Positions 17,447 through 25,717 of a stretch of DNA of 64,000 nucleotides are shown here, piece by piece; the first letter of the stretch is position 1, and the number at the start of each line of letters is the position of its first letter. A program made the translations under genes and the position numbers. Source of the DNA: Methylomonas montana (GTDB lineage Bacteria; Pseudomonadota; Gammaproteobacteria; Methylococcales; Methylomonadaceae); the NCBI RefSeq assembly GCF_030490285.1, contig NZ_CP129884.1:3286001-3350000 (forward strand), in the 5' to 3' direction. Below the pieces are notes generated by a model. It was not told the origin of the DNA. It searched no databases and saw only the letters and a program-made list of their open reading frames with translations.

Positions 17447-18733
17447 TTAGAGTCTGTCCAAGTCGATTTCCACATAAGCTTCGTCGCGCAAACGCCGCAA
17501 CCATAACTCGGTTTCTTCCTCGATTTTGCGCTTGCGGATTTCTTCGCGGATTTTGTCTTTCTTGAATTGCTCGCTGTTATCCTGATTTTCCCGGCCCAAT
17601 ACCTGGATCATATGCCAGCCGAACTGAGTTTGTACCGGTTGACTAATCTCGTTAATCGCCAGCTTGTTCATCGCTTCCTCGAAAGGCGGCACTAAAGCCC
17701 CAGGACCTACCCAGTCCAGCGAACCACCGTTGATTGCCGAACCTTTGTCGTCGGAATGAGCGCGGGCCAAATTAGCAAAGTCGTCGCCATCGTTGATCCG
17801 CTCTCTGAGCGCCAACAAGCGTTTTTGGGCTTCGGCGTCGTCCACCAACTCATTGGTCTTGATCAGAATATGCCGAACCTTGGTTTTAGTAACGATATGC
17901 TGACCGGCACCCTCAGTTTCCAGCATCTTGATGATGTGAAAGCCGCTGGGACTGCGAATCGCTTCGGACACGTCGCCCTGATTCATTGTGGTGACGATTT
18001 CGGTGAACAGTGAAGGGATCTGGCCGATACCGCGCCAACCCAGATCGCCGCCCTTCAAGGCGTTGTCGTCGTCGGATACACTAACCGCGACTTGCTTGAA
18101 ATCCTTGCCGCCGCGCAAATCGGCGATGACTTGATCGGCCTTGTCCTTGGCCTTTTGGATGGCCGAGGCGGAGGCCGCTTCTGATATGGCGATCAGAATA
18201 TGCCCTAAATGATATTGAGAGCTGCTAAGGCCGGCCTTGCTTTGAGTTTCCATATAATGCAGTACTTCGGCATCGGTCACCTTGACCCGCGCTCCTATCT
18301 CCCGACCGCGCAATTGGTTGATGATAATTTCGTTGCGCAGATTATCCTCGAAGCTTTTGTAATCCATGCCTTGTTTGGCTAACTCGCTGCGAAACGCCTC
18401 GACCGACATGCCGTTGCGACTGGCGATGTCGCTAACCGAAGCGCTCAGCATTTCATCGCTGACCTGCACACCGGATTTGGCGGCCAATTGTCGTTGCAAT
18501 TTGTCCACCACCATCCGTTCCAGCACTTGTTTGCGTAACACGAATTCGGGCGGCATCATCACATTATTACTGCTTAACTTGCTGGTTATCGCCGCCACTT
18601 CGTTGTTCAGCTCGCGTTCCAGAATCACGTCTTCTTCCACGACGGCAACGATTCTGTCCAATAGCTGGGCTCGGCATAGACCGGCATAGCCGCTCAGCAG
18701 CAAACAGAAAATCACTATCCCTTTTTTTATCAT
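17447..18733 (-). CDS. surA: periplasmic chaperone and peptidyl-prolyl isomerase
   Basis: Escorts unfolded outer-membrane proteins, LptD among them, across the periplasm to the BAM complex. From ATG at 18733 the 428-residue protein has a hydrophobic signal ending near LCRAQLLDRIVAVVE. An N-terminal chaperone domain follows, then two parvulin domains (LGHILIAI near 175 and VRHILIKTN near 285), each with the expected G-W-H or G-F-H-I end, and a C-terminal helix. A TTG at 18748 overlapping lptD is an alternative start. The lptD-surA order is conserved in gammaproteobacteria. pdxA and ksgA, which usually follow, are replaced here by the DeaD-tail gene. Confidence 0.95.
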   Translation of the reverse strand: MIKKGIVIFCLLLSGYAGLCRAQLLDRIVAVVEEDVILERELNNEVAAITSKLSSNNVMMPPEFVLRKQVLERMVVDKLQRQLAAKSGVQVSDEMLSASVSDIASRNGMSVEAFRSELAKQGMDYKSFEDNLRNEIIINQLRGREIGARVKVTDAEVLHYMETQSKAGLSSSQYHLGHILIAISEAASASAIQKAKDKADQVIADLRGGKDFKQVAVSVSDDDNALKGGDLGWRGIGQIPSLFTEIVTTMNQGDVSEAIRSPSGFHIIKMLETEGAGQHIVTKTKVRHILIKTNELVDDAEAQKRLLALRERINDGDDFANLARAHSDDKGSAINGGSLDWVGPGALVPPFEEAMNKLAINEISQPVQTQFGWHMIQVLGRENQDNSEQFKKDKIREEIRKRKIEEETELWLRRLRDEAYVEIDLDRL

Positions 18734-18740
18734 GCGTTGC

Positions 18741-21557
18741 TTACTCAAAATAGCTGGCTTTGCGATAGCCGTTCAGGTTGGTTTGCAGGAAGGTGTCGAC
18801 ATTATCGCCGAAACTGGACAGACCTTTCAGTTCCAACTGTACGAAAAAGGCAGTTTCCGGCTTGGTGCTCGGATCGACAAAAGCAATGGTGTTGGCACCG
18901 TTGATGAAGCGACGACCCAGAATACGGAAACGCCAACAGCAGTTTTCTTTTTCGAGACCGATGAAACTCTCGGTGGTTTTATCGAAATTCAAGGAGTATT
19001 GCCAGCGTCCGAAGCCATACCATTCGCCGAATAAGGGTAAACGGAACGACACATCGGTTTGGGAAATGGTTTGCAGGCTATCCAACGGGTTGCGGCGATA
19101 CCGATAGCCTAAGTTAACAATTTCATTCGGTTGCCTACGATACTTCAAAGCCACTTGGCCTCTGGCAAAACCGTTATTTTCCGGATCCCATTGCGTGCCG
19201 GTCATATAAGACAAGTTTCGACTAAATTGTCCGCTGAGTTCACCGATAAAATTGGAGGTATTACTGGTTTCGATCGGCTGCCCCGGCATCGTTACGGTTC
19301 TATCCTGGAAATACATGATCTGCCCCAGGCTGACTTTCAAGGGCTCCAAGCCGGTATTCGAATCGATAAAACGCGAAGTAGCGGCCAAGGTAACCTGATT
19401 GGCATCCTGAATACGGTCCGCGCCGGCGAAGCGGTTTTCGCGGAACAAGCTGTAGAAGTTGGTATCGAACAGCGCGGTATCGAAGATGGGTATATTGCTC
19501 TGATCCTTGCGCGGAATGTACAGATAGAAAGCCTGCGGCTCCAAGGTATGCAGATACGGCGAACCGCCCAGATTCAAGTCTTTTTCGAACATCAGGCCGC
19601 TATTAACCGAGAAGATCGGCAAGGTACGGCTGATGCTGCTCGGTTGCCCGGCCAAAGTCTGGTTGCTTAATTGATATTGGGTATATTGCCCGGTAATTCT
19701 CGGAACGAAATAGCCGGCACTGCTTTCCAGCGGCACGCTGAGCGACGGGGCGATATTGAAACGCTGACCGTTGACCAAATCGCTGTGGTAGAAATGCGTA
19801 AACTCATTGGCCATCGACAGCGTGACCGGCATACTCTCGAAAGCATGTGCCAGATTCAGGGTGACCCTAGGCAGCATATCGTAAGGCAGCATCGCGTCGG
19901 TGATGGTTTTATCCACCGATTGATAATGGTAAACACCGGCGGTCATACCCACGCCGGTGCCGCCAATTGCTCCGCCATAATTGATTAAGGCGGTGCTGGG
20001 CAAATAACTGGAATTTTGGAAACCCAAGGCGTTGTTCAAATCGTTGAAATAGGTCTTGTCGGACACATAGTTTAAGTCCAGCAAAGAACTTAAACCCGGC
20101 AATAAACTGGTCTGATCTTTCCAGCTTGCAGAGTAACGGGCCTTGTTGAGCATTTGATCGTTAGGCATATATTCCGCTGCAAACGTACCTCTGGACATAT
20201 CGGTCAGATAGCGGAATTTATTCCGTAATTGCTCGCCACGCTTACTCATGTAACGCGGTGTAACGATATCGTCGAAGTTGGGGGCAATATTCCAATAAAA
20301 CGGCACGGAGACATCGAAACCGTTCCGTTGGGTGCTACCCCAAGTTGGAGCCAACAATCCGGACAAACGGCGGTTATCGGTCGGGAACGCAATGTATGGG
20401 GTGTACAGCACCGGCACCCCCTTGAATTCCAGCCAGGCGTTTTTCGCCGAACCTTGCCCAGTTTCGCGGTTGATTTTCATGCGCGACGCATGCACGATCC
20501 AGTCCTGATTACCCGGCGCGCAACTGGTGAAGGCGGCGTCGTTATAACGCGACAGGCTCTTGCTGTCGCGATAGACCACGTCCGCGCTACCGCGAAACGG
20601 CGCCTCGGCAACGATAAATTGGGCTTTTCTAAGCCGTGCTTCGTCTTTACCGAGGGTCAAAGAGGCTGTCTCACTGGAGAATGCCAATTGATCCTCGCTA
20701 TATAACACGCTGCCTTGGGCGTCCAGGGTTTCGGCAACCGTATCATAACTAGCCTTATCGGCGATCAAATGCTGATCCGCGCGAACCATGTCGACGTTAC
20801 CGGCAAAATTAAGCACTTCGCCTTCGAAGATTTCCGAGAAATCGGCGTTGATATCGGTGGTAGCGGCGTCGCGCACCTCCTGCGAAGTGGCTCTGATTTT
20901 GCGTTTCTTTTTGCCCCACACTTCGCAGCTTTGCCACGGATCCCGATCAAATTCGGCGCGTAGGGTTTGGAAATTCCGCTCTTGCTGACGGTCGAAGGTC
21001 GGTGTAAACCAATACGAGCTAGCCACTTCTCTGCCGGCATCGACCATCACTTGTGCCTCACCTTTCGGATCGGCACCGACCAAGTTGCAATTCCAGCCGC
21101 CCTTGTCGTCGCTGGTTTTACAAGTCCAGCCGGGAACCTTGCCGTCCGTGCTGGCCGTCTCGGTTTTACGCTCGACTCTTTCCAGTACCGGCTTTTGGTT
21201 TTCGGTGACTTTTACCCGCATTTTTTGCGGTTCGGCGACGGCTTTCTCGACCACCTTCTCAACCGCGTTTGCTTTTTCGGGCTCCGGCAGCGATTTAACG
21301 GCTTGCTGAACAGGCTCTGGTTTAACTAAAGCGGGTGGCTGAGCGATGGTTTCCGGCTGCTTCGGCACCGCTTCCGTCGGGGTGATCGGCTTGGCAGCTG
21401 GCGCTTGCACGGGCTCCTGCCCGTTTGGGGTTTGATTCAGACAGCTCCATTCGCCGTTTTTTGTTTGCTCACAGTTCCAGGCCGCATTATTGGCAGCTGA
21501 GGCAAGGCCCGTAAAAAACAATAATGCCGAAGAAATTGTATAAAACCGATAATTCAT
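18741..21557 (-). CDS. lptD: LPS-assembly outer-membrane protein
   Basis: The beta-barrel that inserts lipopolysaccharide into the outer leaflet with LptE. The 938 residues comprise a signal peptide (cut near ASAANNA), an unusual 190-residue N-terminal extension, the LptA-like jellyroll (about 215-340) and a barrel to the end. Likely disulfide cysteines are visible: one in DPWQSCEVW near the jellyroll and the adjacent pair in ENCCWRF near the C-terminus. The extension has two W-x-C..W-x-C modules (residues 27-39 and 144-157) split by a Pro/Glu/Lys-rich linker. Pseudomonas LptD has one such module. surA follows and overlaps or abuts it. Confidence 0.96.
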   Translation of the reverse strand: MNYRFYTISSALLFFTGLASAANNAAWNCEQTKNGEWSCLNQTPNGQEPVQAPAAKPITPTEAVPKQPETIAQPPALVKPEPVQQAVKSLPEPEKANAVEKVVEKAVAEPQKMRVKVTENQKPVLERVERKTETASTDGKVPGWTCKTSDDKGGWNCNLVGADPKGEAQVMVDAGREVASSYWFTPTFDRQQERNFQTLRAEFDRDPWQSCEVWGKKKRKIRATSQEVRDAATTDINADFSEIFEGEVLNFAGNVDMVRADQHLIADKASYDTVAETLDAQGSVLYSEDQLAFSSETASLTLGKDEARLRKAQFIVAEAPFRGSADVVYRDSKSLSRYNDAAFTSCAPGNQDWIVHASRMKINRETGQGSAKNAWLEFKGVPVLYTPYIAFPTDNRRLSGLLAPTWGSTQRNGFDVSVPFYWNIAPNFDDIVTPRYMSKRGEQLRNKFRYLTDMSRGTFAAEYMPNDQMLNKARYSASWKDQTSLLPGLSSLLDLNYVSDKTYFNDLNNALGFQNSSYLPSTALINYGGAIGGTGVGMTAGVYHYQSVDKTITDAMLPYDMLPRVTLNLAHAFESMPVTLSMANEFTHFYHSDLVNGQRFNIAPSLSVPLESSAGYFVPRITGQYTQYQLSNQTLAGQPSSISRTLPIFSVNSGLMFEKDLNLGGSPYLHTLEPQAFYLYIPRKDQSNIPIFDTALFDTNFYSLFRENRFAGADRIQDANQVTLAATSRFIDSNTGLEPLKVSLGQIMYFQDRTVTMPGQPIETSNTSNFIGELSGQFSRNLSYMTGTQWDPENNGFARGQVALKYRRQPNEIVNLGYRYRRNPLDSLQTISQTDVSFRLPLFGEWYGFGRWQYSLNFDKTTESFIGLEKENCCWRFRILGRRFINGANTIAFVDPSTKPETAFFVQLELKGLSSFGDNVDTFLQTNLNGYRKASYFE

Positions 21558-21652
21558 ATTTTGGCGAATGCGGCTAAATTGACTTAGCGGAATGGAAATC
21601 GAATAAAATGCATACTGCTATTTTACCTTAGGTTGCTCCGCAATTAATAAAA

Positions 21653-22654
21653 ATGTACGTTTCCAGTTCAGACCGTCGCCTGACGGAGCTCGTCGATTGG
21701 CTTAATAACGACCTGGCGCTTGATATTCAACAGCTTACACCGGCTTCCAGCGATGCCAGTTTCAGACGTTATTTTAGGGTTGCCCATCGGAGCGGCTGCC
21801 ATATCGCGATGGATGCGCCACCGGAGCGGGAAAATACCGAGCCGTTTATCCGGATCGCCGCACTGTTGAAAGCCGCATACATTCATGTCCCCGACATCTA
21901 TCAGCAAAATAGCCGGCAAGGATTTTTGTTACTGGAAGACTTGGGCTCGACCAGCTTTCTCGACGAACTGCGGCAAGACACCGCCGAAATGCTCTATAGC
22001 CAAGCCCTGAACAGCTTACTCAAACTACAGACCAGCGTCGACACGCGCGGCTGCGGGCTGCCGGCTTACGATCAAGCCTTACTACTCAGAGAACTGGGTA
22101 TATTTTACGAGTGGTTTCTGGAAAAACTGCTGGGCATAGCCATCCCCGACTCAATTGCCGCCAAGCTCAATCAAACGCTGATAGCTTCCGCGCTGGAGCA
22201 ACCGCAAGTCTGCGTACACCGCGACTACCATTCCCGAAACCTGATGGTGCTGGAACACGATTCGCCTGGCGTCATCGACTTTCAAGACGCGGTGATAGGC
22301 CCTATCAGCTACGACTTGGTTTCGCTATTGCGTGATTGCTATATCGATTGGCCGGAACATCAAGTATATGCCTGGGCCGAGGCCTATCATCAACGCCTAT
22401 GCACCGCTAAGCTGTTGGATGCGGATTTTTCGCAATTCCGGCGCTGGTTCGATCTGATGGGCATGCAGCGCCATCTGAAAGCGGTCGGTATCTTCGCCAG
22501 ACTGCATCTACGCGACGGCAAATCCGGCTATCTGGCTGATATACCTCGCACATTGGCTTATGTCGAGCGAGTTTGCGAGCAATACCCGGAACTGGCCGAA
22601 GCCCGCCAATTTTTACAACAACAGGTTCTGCCTGTTTACCGAGCTTTAATATGA
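21653..22654 (+). CDS. amgK: N-acetylmuramate/N-acetylglucosamine kinase, AmgK type
   Basis: Phosphorylates the anomeric carbon of MurNAc (or GlcNAc) in the peptidoglycan recycling route that bypasses de novo UDP-MurNAc synthesis. The 333-residue protein has the aminoglycoside-phosphotransferase fold. It shows ASDASFRRYFR near residue 35, the catalytic loop VHRDYHSRNLMV near 190 and the metal-binding VIDFQDAVIGP near 210. It overlaps murU by ATGA, so the two are translationally coupled. It is divergent from lptD across 95 bases. The same neighbourhood is known from Pseudomonas. The assignment rests on the pairing with murU. Confidence 0.9.
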   Translation: MYVSSSDRRLTELVDWLNNDLALDIQQLTPASSDASFRRYFRVAHRSGCHIAMDAPPERENTEPFIRIAALLKAAYIHVPDIYQQNSRQGFLLLEDLGSTSFLDELRQDTAEMLYSQALNSLLKLQTSVDTRGCGLPAYDQALLLRELGIFYEWFLEKLLGIAIPDSIAAKLNQTLIASALEQPQVCVHRDYHSRNLMVLEHDSPGVIDFQDAVIGPISYDLVSLLRDCYIDWPEHQVYAWAEAYHQRLCTAKLLDADFSQFRRWFDLMGMQRHLKAVGIFARLHLRDGKSGYLADIPRTLAYVERVCEQYPELAEARQFLQQQVLPVYRALI

Positions 22655-23340
22655 AAGCCATGATACTGGCCGCCGGACGCGGCGAAAGAATGCGGCCACT
22701 GACCGATCGCACCCCAAAACCCTTACTGAAAGCCGCCGGCAAAACGCTAATCGAATACAACATCGAAAATTTGGTTGCTGCGGGCTTTACCGAGATCATC
22801 ATCAACATCGCTCACCTTGGCACACAGATTAAAGATTATTGCGGCGACGGCAAGCGCTGGAACGCTTCGATAACCTATTCGGACGAAGGCGAAACCGCAC
22901 TGGAAACCGCCGGCGGCATCGCCAACGCCCTGCCGTTATTGGGCGACCAGCCTTTTCTGGTGCTGAATGCCGACATCGTTTGCGACTTCCCCTTGCATAC
23001 TTTGCGCAAGCCGAGCACCCGTTTGGCTCATTTGGTCATGATAGACAATCCACCGCATCATCCGGAAGGCGATTTTGCACTGAACGCTAGCGGACTGTTA
23101 TCCGAGCAAGGCGAGCAAAAACTCACCTTCAGCGGTATCGGCGTTTATCATCCGGATTTGTTCGAGGGCATCCCGGTCGCGCCGTTAAAACTGCGGCCGG
23201 TACTGAATCAAGCCATAAGGCAACAACGCATCAGCGGCGAGAAATATTCCGGTCTGTGGATGGATATTGGTACGGCGGAACGGTTAGAGACGTTGGCAGC
23301 CCTAATCCGCGACCGCTCGGAGACGGAAATGGCGCTTTGA
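22651..23340 (+). CDS. murU: N-acetylmuramate-1-phosphate uridylyltransferase
   Basis: Couples MurNAc-1-phosphate to UTP to give UDP-MurNAc in peptidoglycan recycling, acting just after AmgK. The 229-residue nucleotidyltransferase has the signature MILAAGRGERMRPLTD followed by TPKPLL with the catalytic lysine. It also has LVLNADIVCDFPL with the metal-binding Asp, FSGIGVYHPDLF, and WMDIGTAERL at the end. The ATG at 22651 shares its bases with the amgK stop. An in-frame codon at 22573 inside amgK is rejected because the family begins at MKAMILAAG. It converges on hemJ. Confidence 0.93.
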   Translation: MKAMILAAGRGERMRPLTDRTPKPLLKAAGKTLIEYNIENLVAAGFTEIIINIAHLGTQIKDYCGDGKRWNASITYSDEGETALETAGGIANALPLLGDQPFLVLNADIVCDFPLHTLRKPSTRLAHLVMIDNPPHHPEGDFALNASGLLSEQGEQKLTFSGIGVYHPDLFEGIPVAPLKLRPVLNQAIRQQRISGEKYSGLWMDIGTAERLETLAALIRDRSETEMAL

Positions 23341-23342
23341 CC

Positions 23343-23362
23343 GCCACTTTACGCCAAGTGGC
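23343..23362. repeat. short hairpin between convergent murU and hemJ
   Basis: GCCACTT and AAGTGGC form a perfect seven-pair stem around TACGCC just after the murU stop. No T-run follows on either strand, so it is at best a weak terminator. Confidence 0.4.
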
Positions 23363-23372
23363 CCCGATTGAA

Positions 23373-23798
23373 TTAGAACGGCTTAACCACCGCCAATAAG
23401 ACGATGGCAAACAGAAACAACACCGGGATCTCGTTGATCCAACGGAAATAGACATGCGAATGCCGGTTACGGTCATGCTTAAAATCCAGCAGCCATTTCC
23501 CGCAACACAAGTGATAAACCACCAGCAGCCCCAACAGGGCTAATTTCAGATGCAGCCAACCGCTGCCGGAATACAGCATCCAGGCATAATCGGCCAACAT
23601 CCAGACGCCGAAGATAAAAGTACAAATCATGCCTGGCGTCATAATGCCAAAATACAGCTTGCGTTCCATCACCTTGAAACGCTCACGGCCAATATCGTCT
23701 TCACTCATCGCGTGGTAAACAAACAGTCTGGGCAAATAAAACAGACCGGCAAACCAAGTTACCATGAAAATCAAATGTAAGGCTTTTAACCAAAGCAT
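23373..23798 (-). CDS. hemJ: protoporphyrinogen oxidase HemJ
   Basis: Oxidises protoporphyrinogen IX to protoporphyrin IX in the inner membrane, the next-to-last haem synthesis step in bacteria without HemG or HemY. The 141-residue protein has four hydrophobic helices and the family marks: a histidine in helix one (LKALHLIFMVTWFAGLFYLPRLFVYH, with the second His following) and RWINEIPVLFLF near the end. Length matches HemJ (formerly UPF0093). It stands alone between convergent murU and the DUF4124 gene, with no other haem genes here. Confidence 0.9.
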   Translation of the reverse strand: MLWLKALHLIFMVTWFAGLFYLPRLFVYHAMSEDDIGRERFKVMERKLYFGIMTPGMICTFIFGVWMLADYAWMLYSGSGWLHLKLALLGLLVVYHLCCGKWLLDFKHDRNRHSHVYFRWINEIPVLFLFAIVLLAVVKPF

Positions 23799-23909
23799 GA
23801 CGTTCCTTTTTTGAGACGCATGAAATTAACAGTTACACGCTCATGAAGGCGGGATTAATGTTGATTGTGCAATAAAGACAGCCAACGCCGGCGCCCCAAA
23901 ACCCAAGCA

Positions 23910-24365
23910 TTAGCGCCGCCTAGGCGCCATGATATCCGGCGGCGTCATCCTAGGTGCTGTCGGTGGCGTGGCAATAATCACAGCCGGATTGCCATATTGC
24001 CGAGCCTGTCTTTCCAACGCTTCCGCTTGTCTTTGTTCAGCCGCGACTTGCTGCTGCTGGGCAAACGCGCTTTGCTTTAGGGCCGTTGTCGATTCGGTTT
24101 GATTTCGCAATACCGTATCGTTTCTTTCCGCCTCGAGCCTGGCAGCTTTCCTAGCATCGTATTCGTTTTGCAGGGCTTCCAGCTTGGCCTTAGCCGCAGC
24201 CTCTTGAGCCGGATCCGCTTGAATATCCAGCTGCCGGGCTTTATCGGTAATTTGGCAAGGTTTGGCCTGATAAACGGTTTTGCCACCCTTTCCGACACAC
24301 TTAAATACTTCTGCATTCGCCGTGTGGCAAACCAAAACCATTGCCATCAAAACTAACACTCTCAT
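23910..24365 (-). CDS. DUF4124-domain exported protein with coiled-coil tail
   Basis: A 151-residue periplasmic protein of unknown function. ATG at 24365 gives a clean signal peptide (MRVLVLMAMVLVCHTANA). A short DUF4124 domain follows (EVFKCVGKGGKTVYQAKPC), the small beta-sheet unit with two cysteines that probably form a disulfide. The middle, about residues 45-115, is Ala/Glu/Gln/Arg-rich and should form a coiled coil. The tail is proline-rich and ends in four basic residues. An upstream in-frame start at 24401 would spoil the signal peptide. No partner can be inferred. Confidence 0.8.
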   Translation of the reverse strand: MRVLVLMAMVLVCHTANAEVFKCVGKGGKTVYQAKPCQITDKARQLDIQADPAQEAAAKAKLEALQNEYDARKAARLEAERNDTVLRNQTESTTALKQSAFAQQQQVAAEQRQAEALERQARQYGNPAVIIATPPTAPRMTPPDIMAPRRR

Positions 24366-24494
24366 CGGATACCTCACCAAAACGCCATTTATTTGTTCCA
24401 TAGTTTAAGTCAAAAACCCGCTCAGTTTTCAAGCTCTGACAAAAATCCTTTCACAAATAGTTGGCGTCACGCCTACCTAAATAATTAAGCCTTA

Positions 24495-24866
24495 TTATGA
24501 ACCAAGCTCTTCGCCGGCAATCTCCGCCAAGGTATCTCGATGTTCGCGGCGAATGAGCATTAAATTTCTGGCATAAACAAAAGTACCAGGCAGTTGCCCC
24601 AGAATGATAACCGGATCGACACGATGGATGCCGTAGGCCAACACTATGATGCCGCCCGACAAGCTGAAATACCAAAAACTGATCGGAATAACACTTTTCT
24701 GGTGCCTTTCGCTGTGTATCCATTGCACGATGAAACGCATCATGAACAGCGTCTGTCCCACCAAGCCAATACTGAGCCATATTATGTCATTCGAGTCCAT
24801 GACGGATATATGGTGCTGCCATTTATCCAATAGGTGGGTAAAGAAATAGATAATGCCATCCATCAT
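24495..24866 (-). CDS. LABN-domain membrane protein (lipid-A-disaccharide synthase N-terminal-like)
   Basis: A small inner-membrane protein of 123 residues with three hydrophobic stretches and the conserved core IVQWIHSERHQKSVIPISFWYFSL-type segment (shown in part), then AYGIHRVDPVIILGQ. This is the LABN domain (lipid-A-disaccharide synthase N-terminal), a PQ-loop-like membrane unit often next to ArnC-type glycosyltransferases. ATG at 24866 has GGGAG upstream. A TTG at 24920 would overlap the stop of the preceding glycosyltransferase gene and add 18 residues. It is the last gene of a three-gene set with GT2 and ArnT-like genes. It may help move or present a lipid-linked sugar (inference). Confidence 0.8.
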   Translation of the reverse strand: MMDGIIYFFTHLLDKWQHHISVMDSNDIIWLSIGLVGQTLFMMRFIVQWIHSERHQKSVIPISFWYFSLSGGIIVLAYGIHRVDPVIILGQLPGTFVYARNLMLIRREHRDTLAEIAGEELGS

Positions 24867-24916
24867 GTCAGTAGCTCCCGACCATGGCAGTAAGACGTAC
24901 GCATGAAATCCAGCGA

Positions 24917-25642
24917 TCAACCACGACTAACCTCGCTAATATCGGCGAGACTATAGCGCTTTTTCAACCAAACCACTCCCAACAAATCAACGACGCCAAC
25001 CAGCGCCCGATCCAGAGTACCGTATTTCGACTGACCGAAATTTCTGGGCCGGTGATTTACTTTTACTGAAATTACACGACCGCCGGCCATTTGGATCAAG
25101 GCCGGCAAGAATCGATGAATATGATCAAAATACGGCAGAGCCAAAAACCTGTCTCGCAGGAATAATTTCAAGCCGCAACCGGTATCCGGCGTGGCATCGT
25201 GCAAAATCGCCTGGCGAATGGCATTAGCGAATTTGGACGAAAATTTCCGCCAACCAGTATCGTTACGCTGATGCCGAAATCCGGCCAACATCCACAATTG
25301 GCTATCGTTCTGTTGCTGCCAAGCGTCGACCAAATTGGGAATATCAGCCGGATCATTTTGGCCGTCGCCATCCAAAGTAGCGATCCAGGGATACTGAGCA
25401 GCCACTACACCGCTATGCACAGCCCTACTCTGCCCGCAACTGCGCCGATGCTTCAACACTCGCAATGCCGGATATTGCTGCATGGCTTGCAGCAGTTTCG
25501 CACCGGTGTCGTCGGTACTGCCATCATCGACAAATATCATTTCATAGGCGTCCTGACTGCTCAGGGCCTGATGAATTTCCGCGATCAACGCATCGACATT
25601 GTCCGTTTCGTTATGAACGGGGACCACTACAGAAATCTTCAT
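24917..25642 (-). CDS. family 2 glycosyltransferase, DPM1/ArnC-like
   Basis: A 241-residue soluble or membrane-attached glycosyltransferase with no C-terminal membrane helices. It opens with SVVVPVHNETDNVDALIAEI, then has FVDDGSTDDT and the metal-binding ATLDGDGQND (D-x-D) near residue 90. The later block KVNHRPRNFGQSKYG is typical of dolichol-phosphate-mannose-synthase-like enzymes that load a sugar onto polyprenyl phosphate. It sits between an ArnT-like transferase gene and a LABN gene on one strand. A route from nucleotide sugar to undecaprenyl-phosphate sugar to envelope acceptor is likely. The sugar is unknown. Confidence 0.9.
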   Translation of the reverse strand: MKISVVVPVHNETDNVDALIAEIHQALSSQDAYEMIFVDDGSTDDTGAKLLQAMQQYPALRVLKHRRSCGQSRAVHSGVVAAQYPWIATLDGDGQNDPADIPNLVDAWQQQNDSQLWMLAGFRHQRNDTGWRKFSSKFANAIRQAILHDATPDTGCGLKLFLRDRFLALPYFDHIHRFLPALIQMAGGRVISVKVNHRPRNFGQSKYGTLDRALVGVVDLLGVVWLKKRYSLADISEVSRG

Positions 25643-25717
25643 AGTTTGGTGAAAGTTTAAAAGTTGTTAATTATATCAAACAGTTATATCTGAATAAGGG
25701 ATTTGTTATCGCCAACC

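Noticed and set aside
17441..18748. frameshifted helicase core upstream of the DeaD tail
   Set aside because: The upstream sequence is a complete surA on the same strand; no DEAD-box motif appears in any frame.
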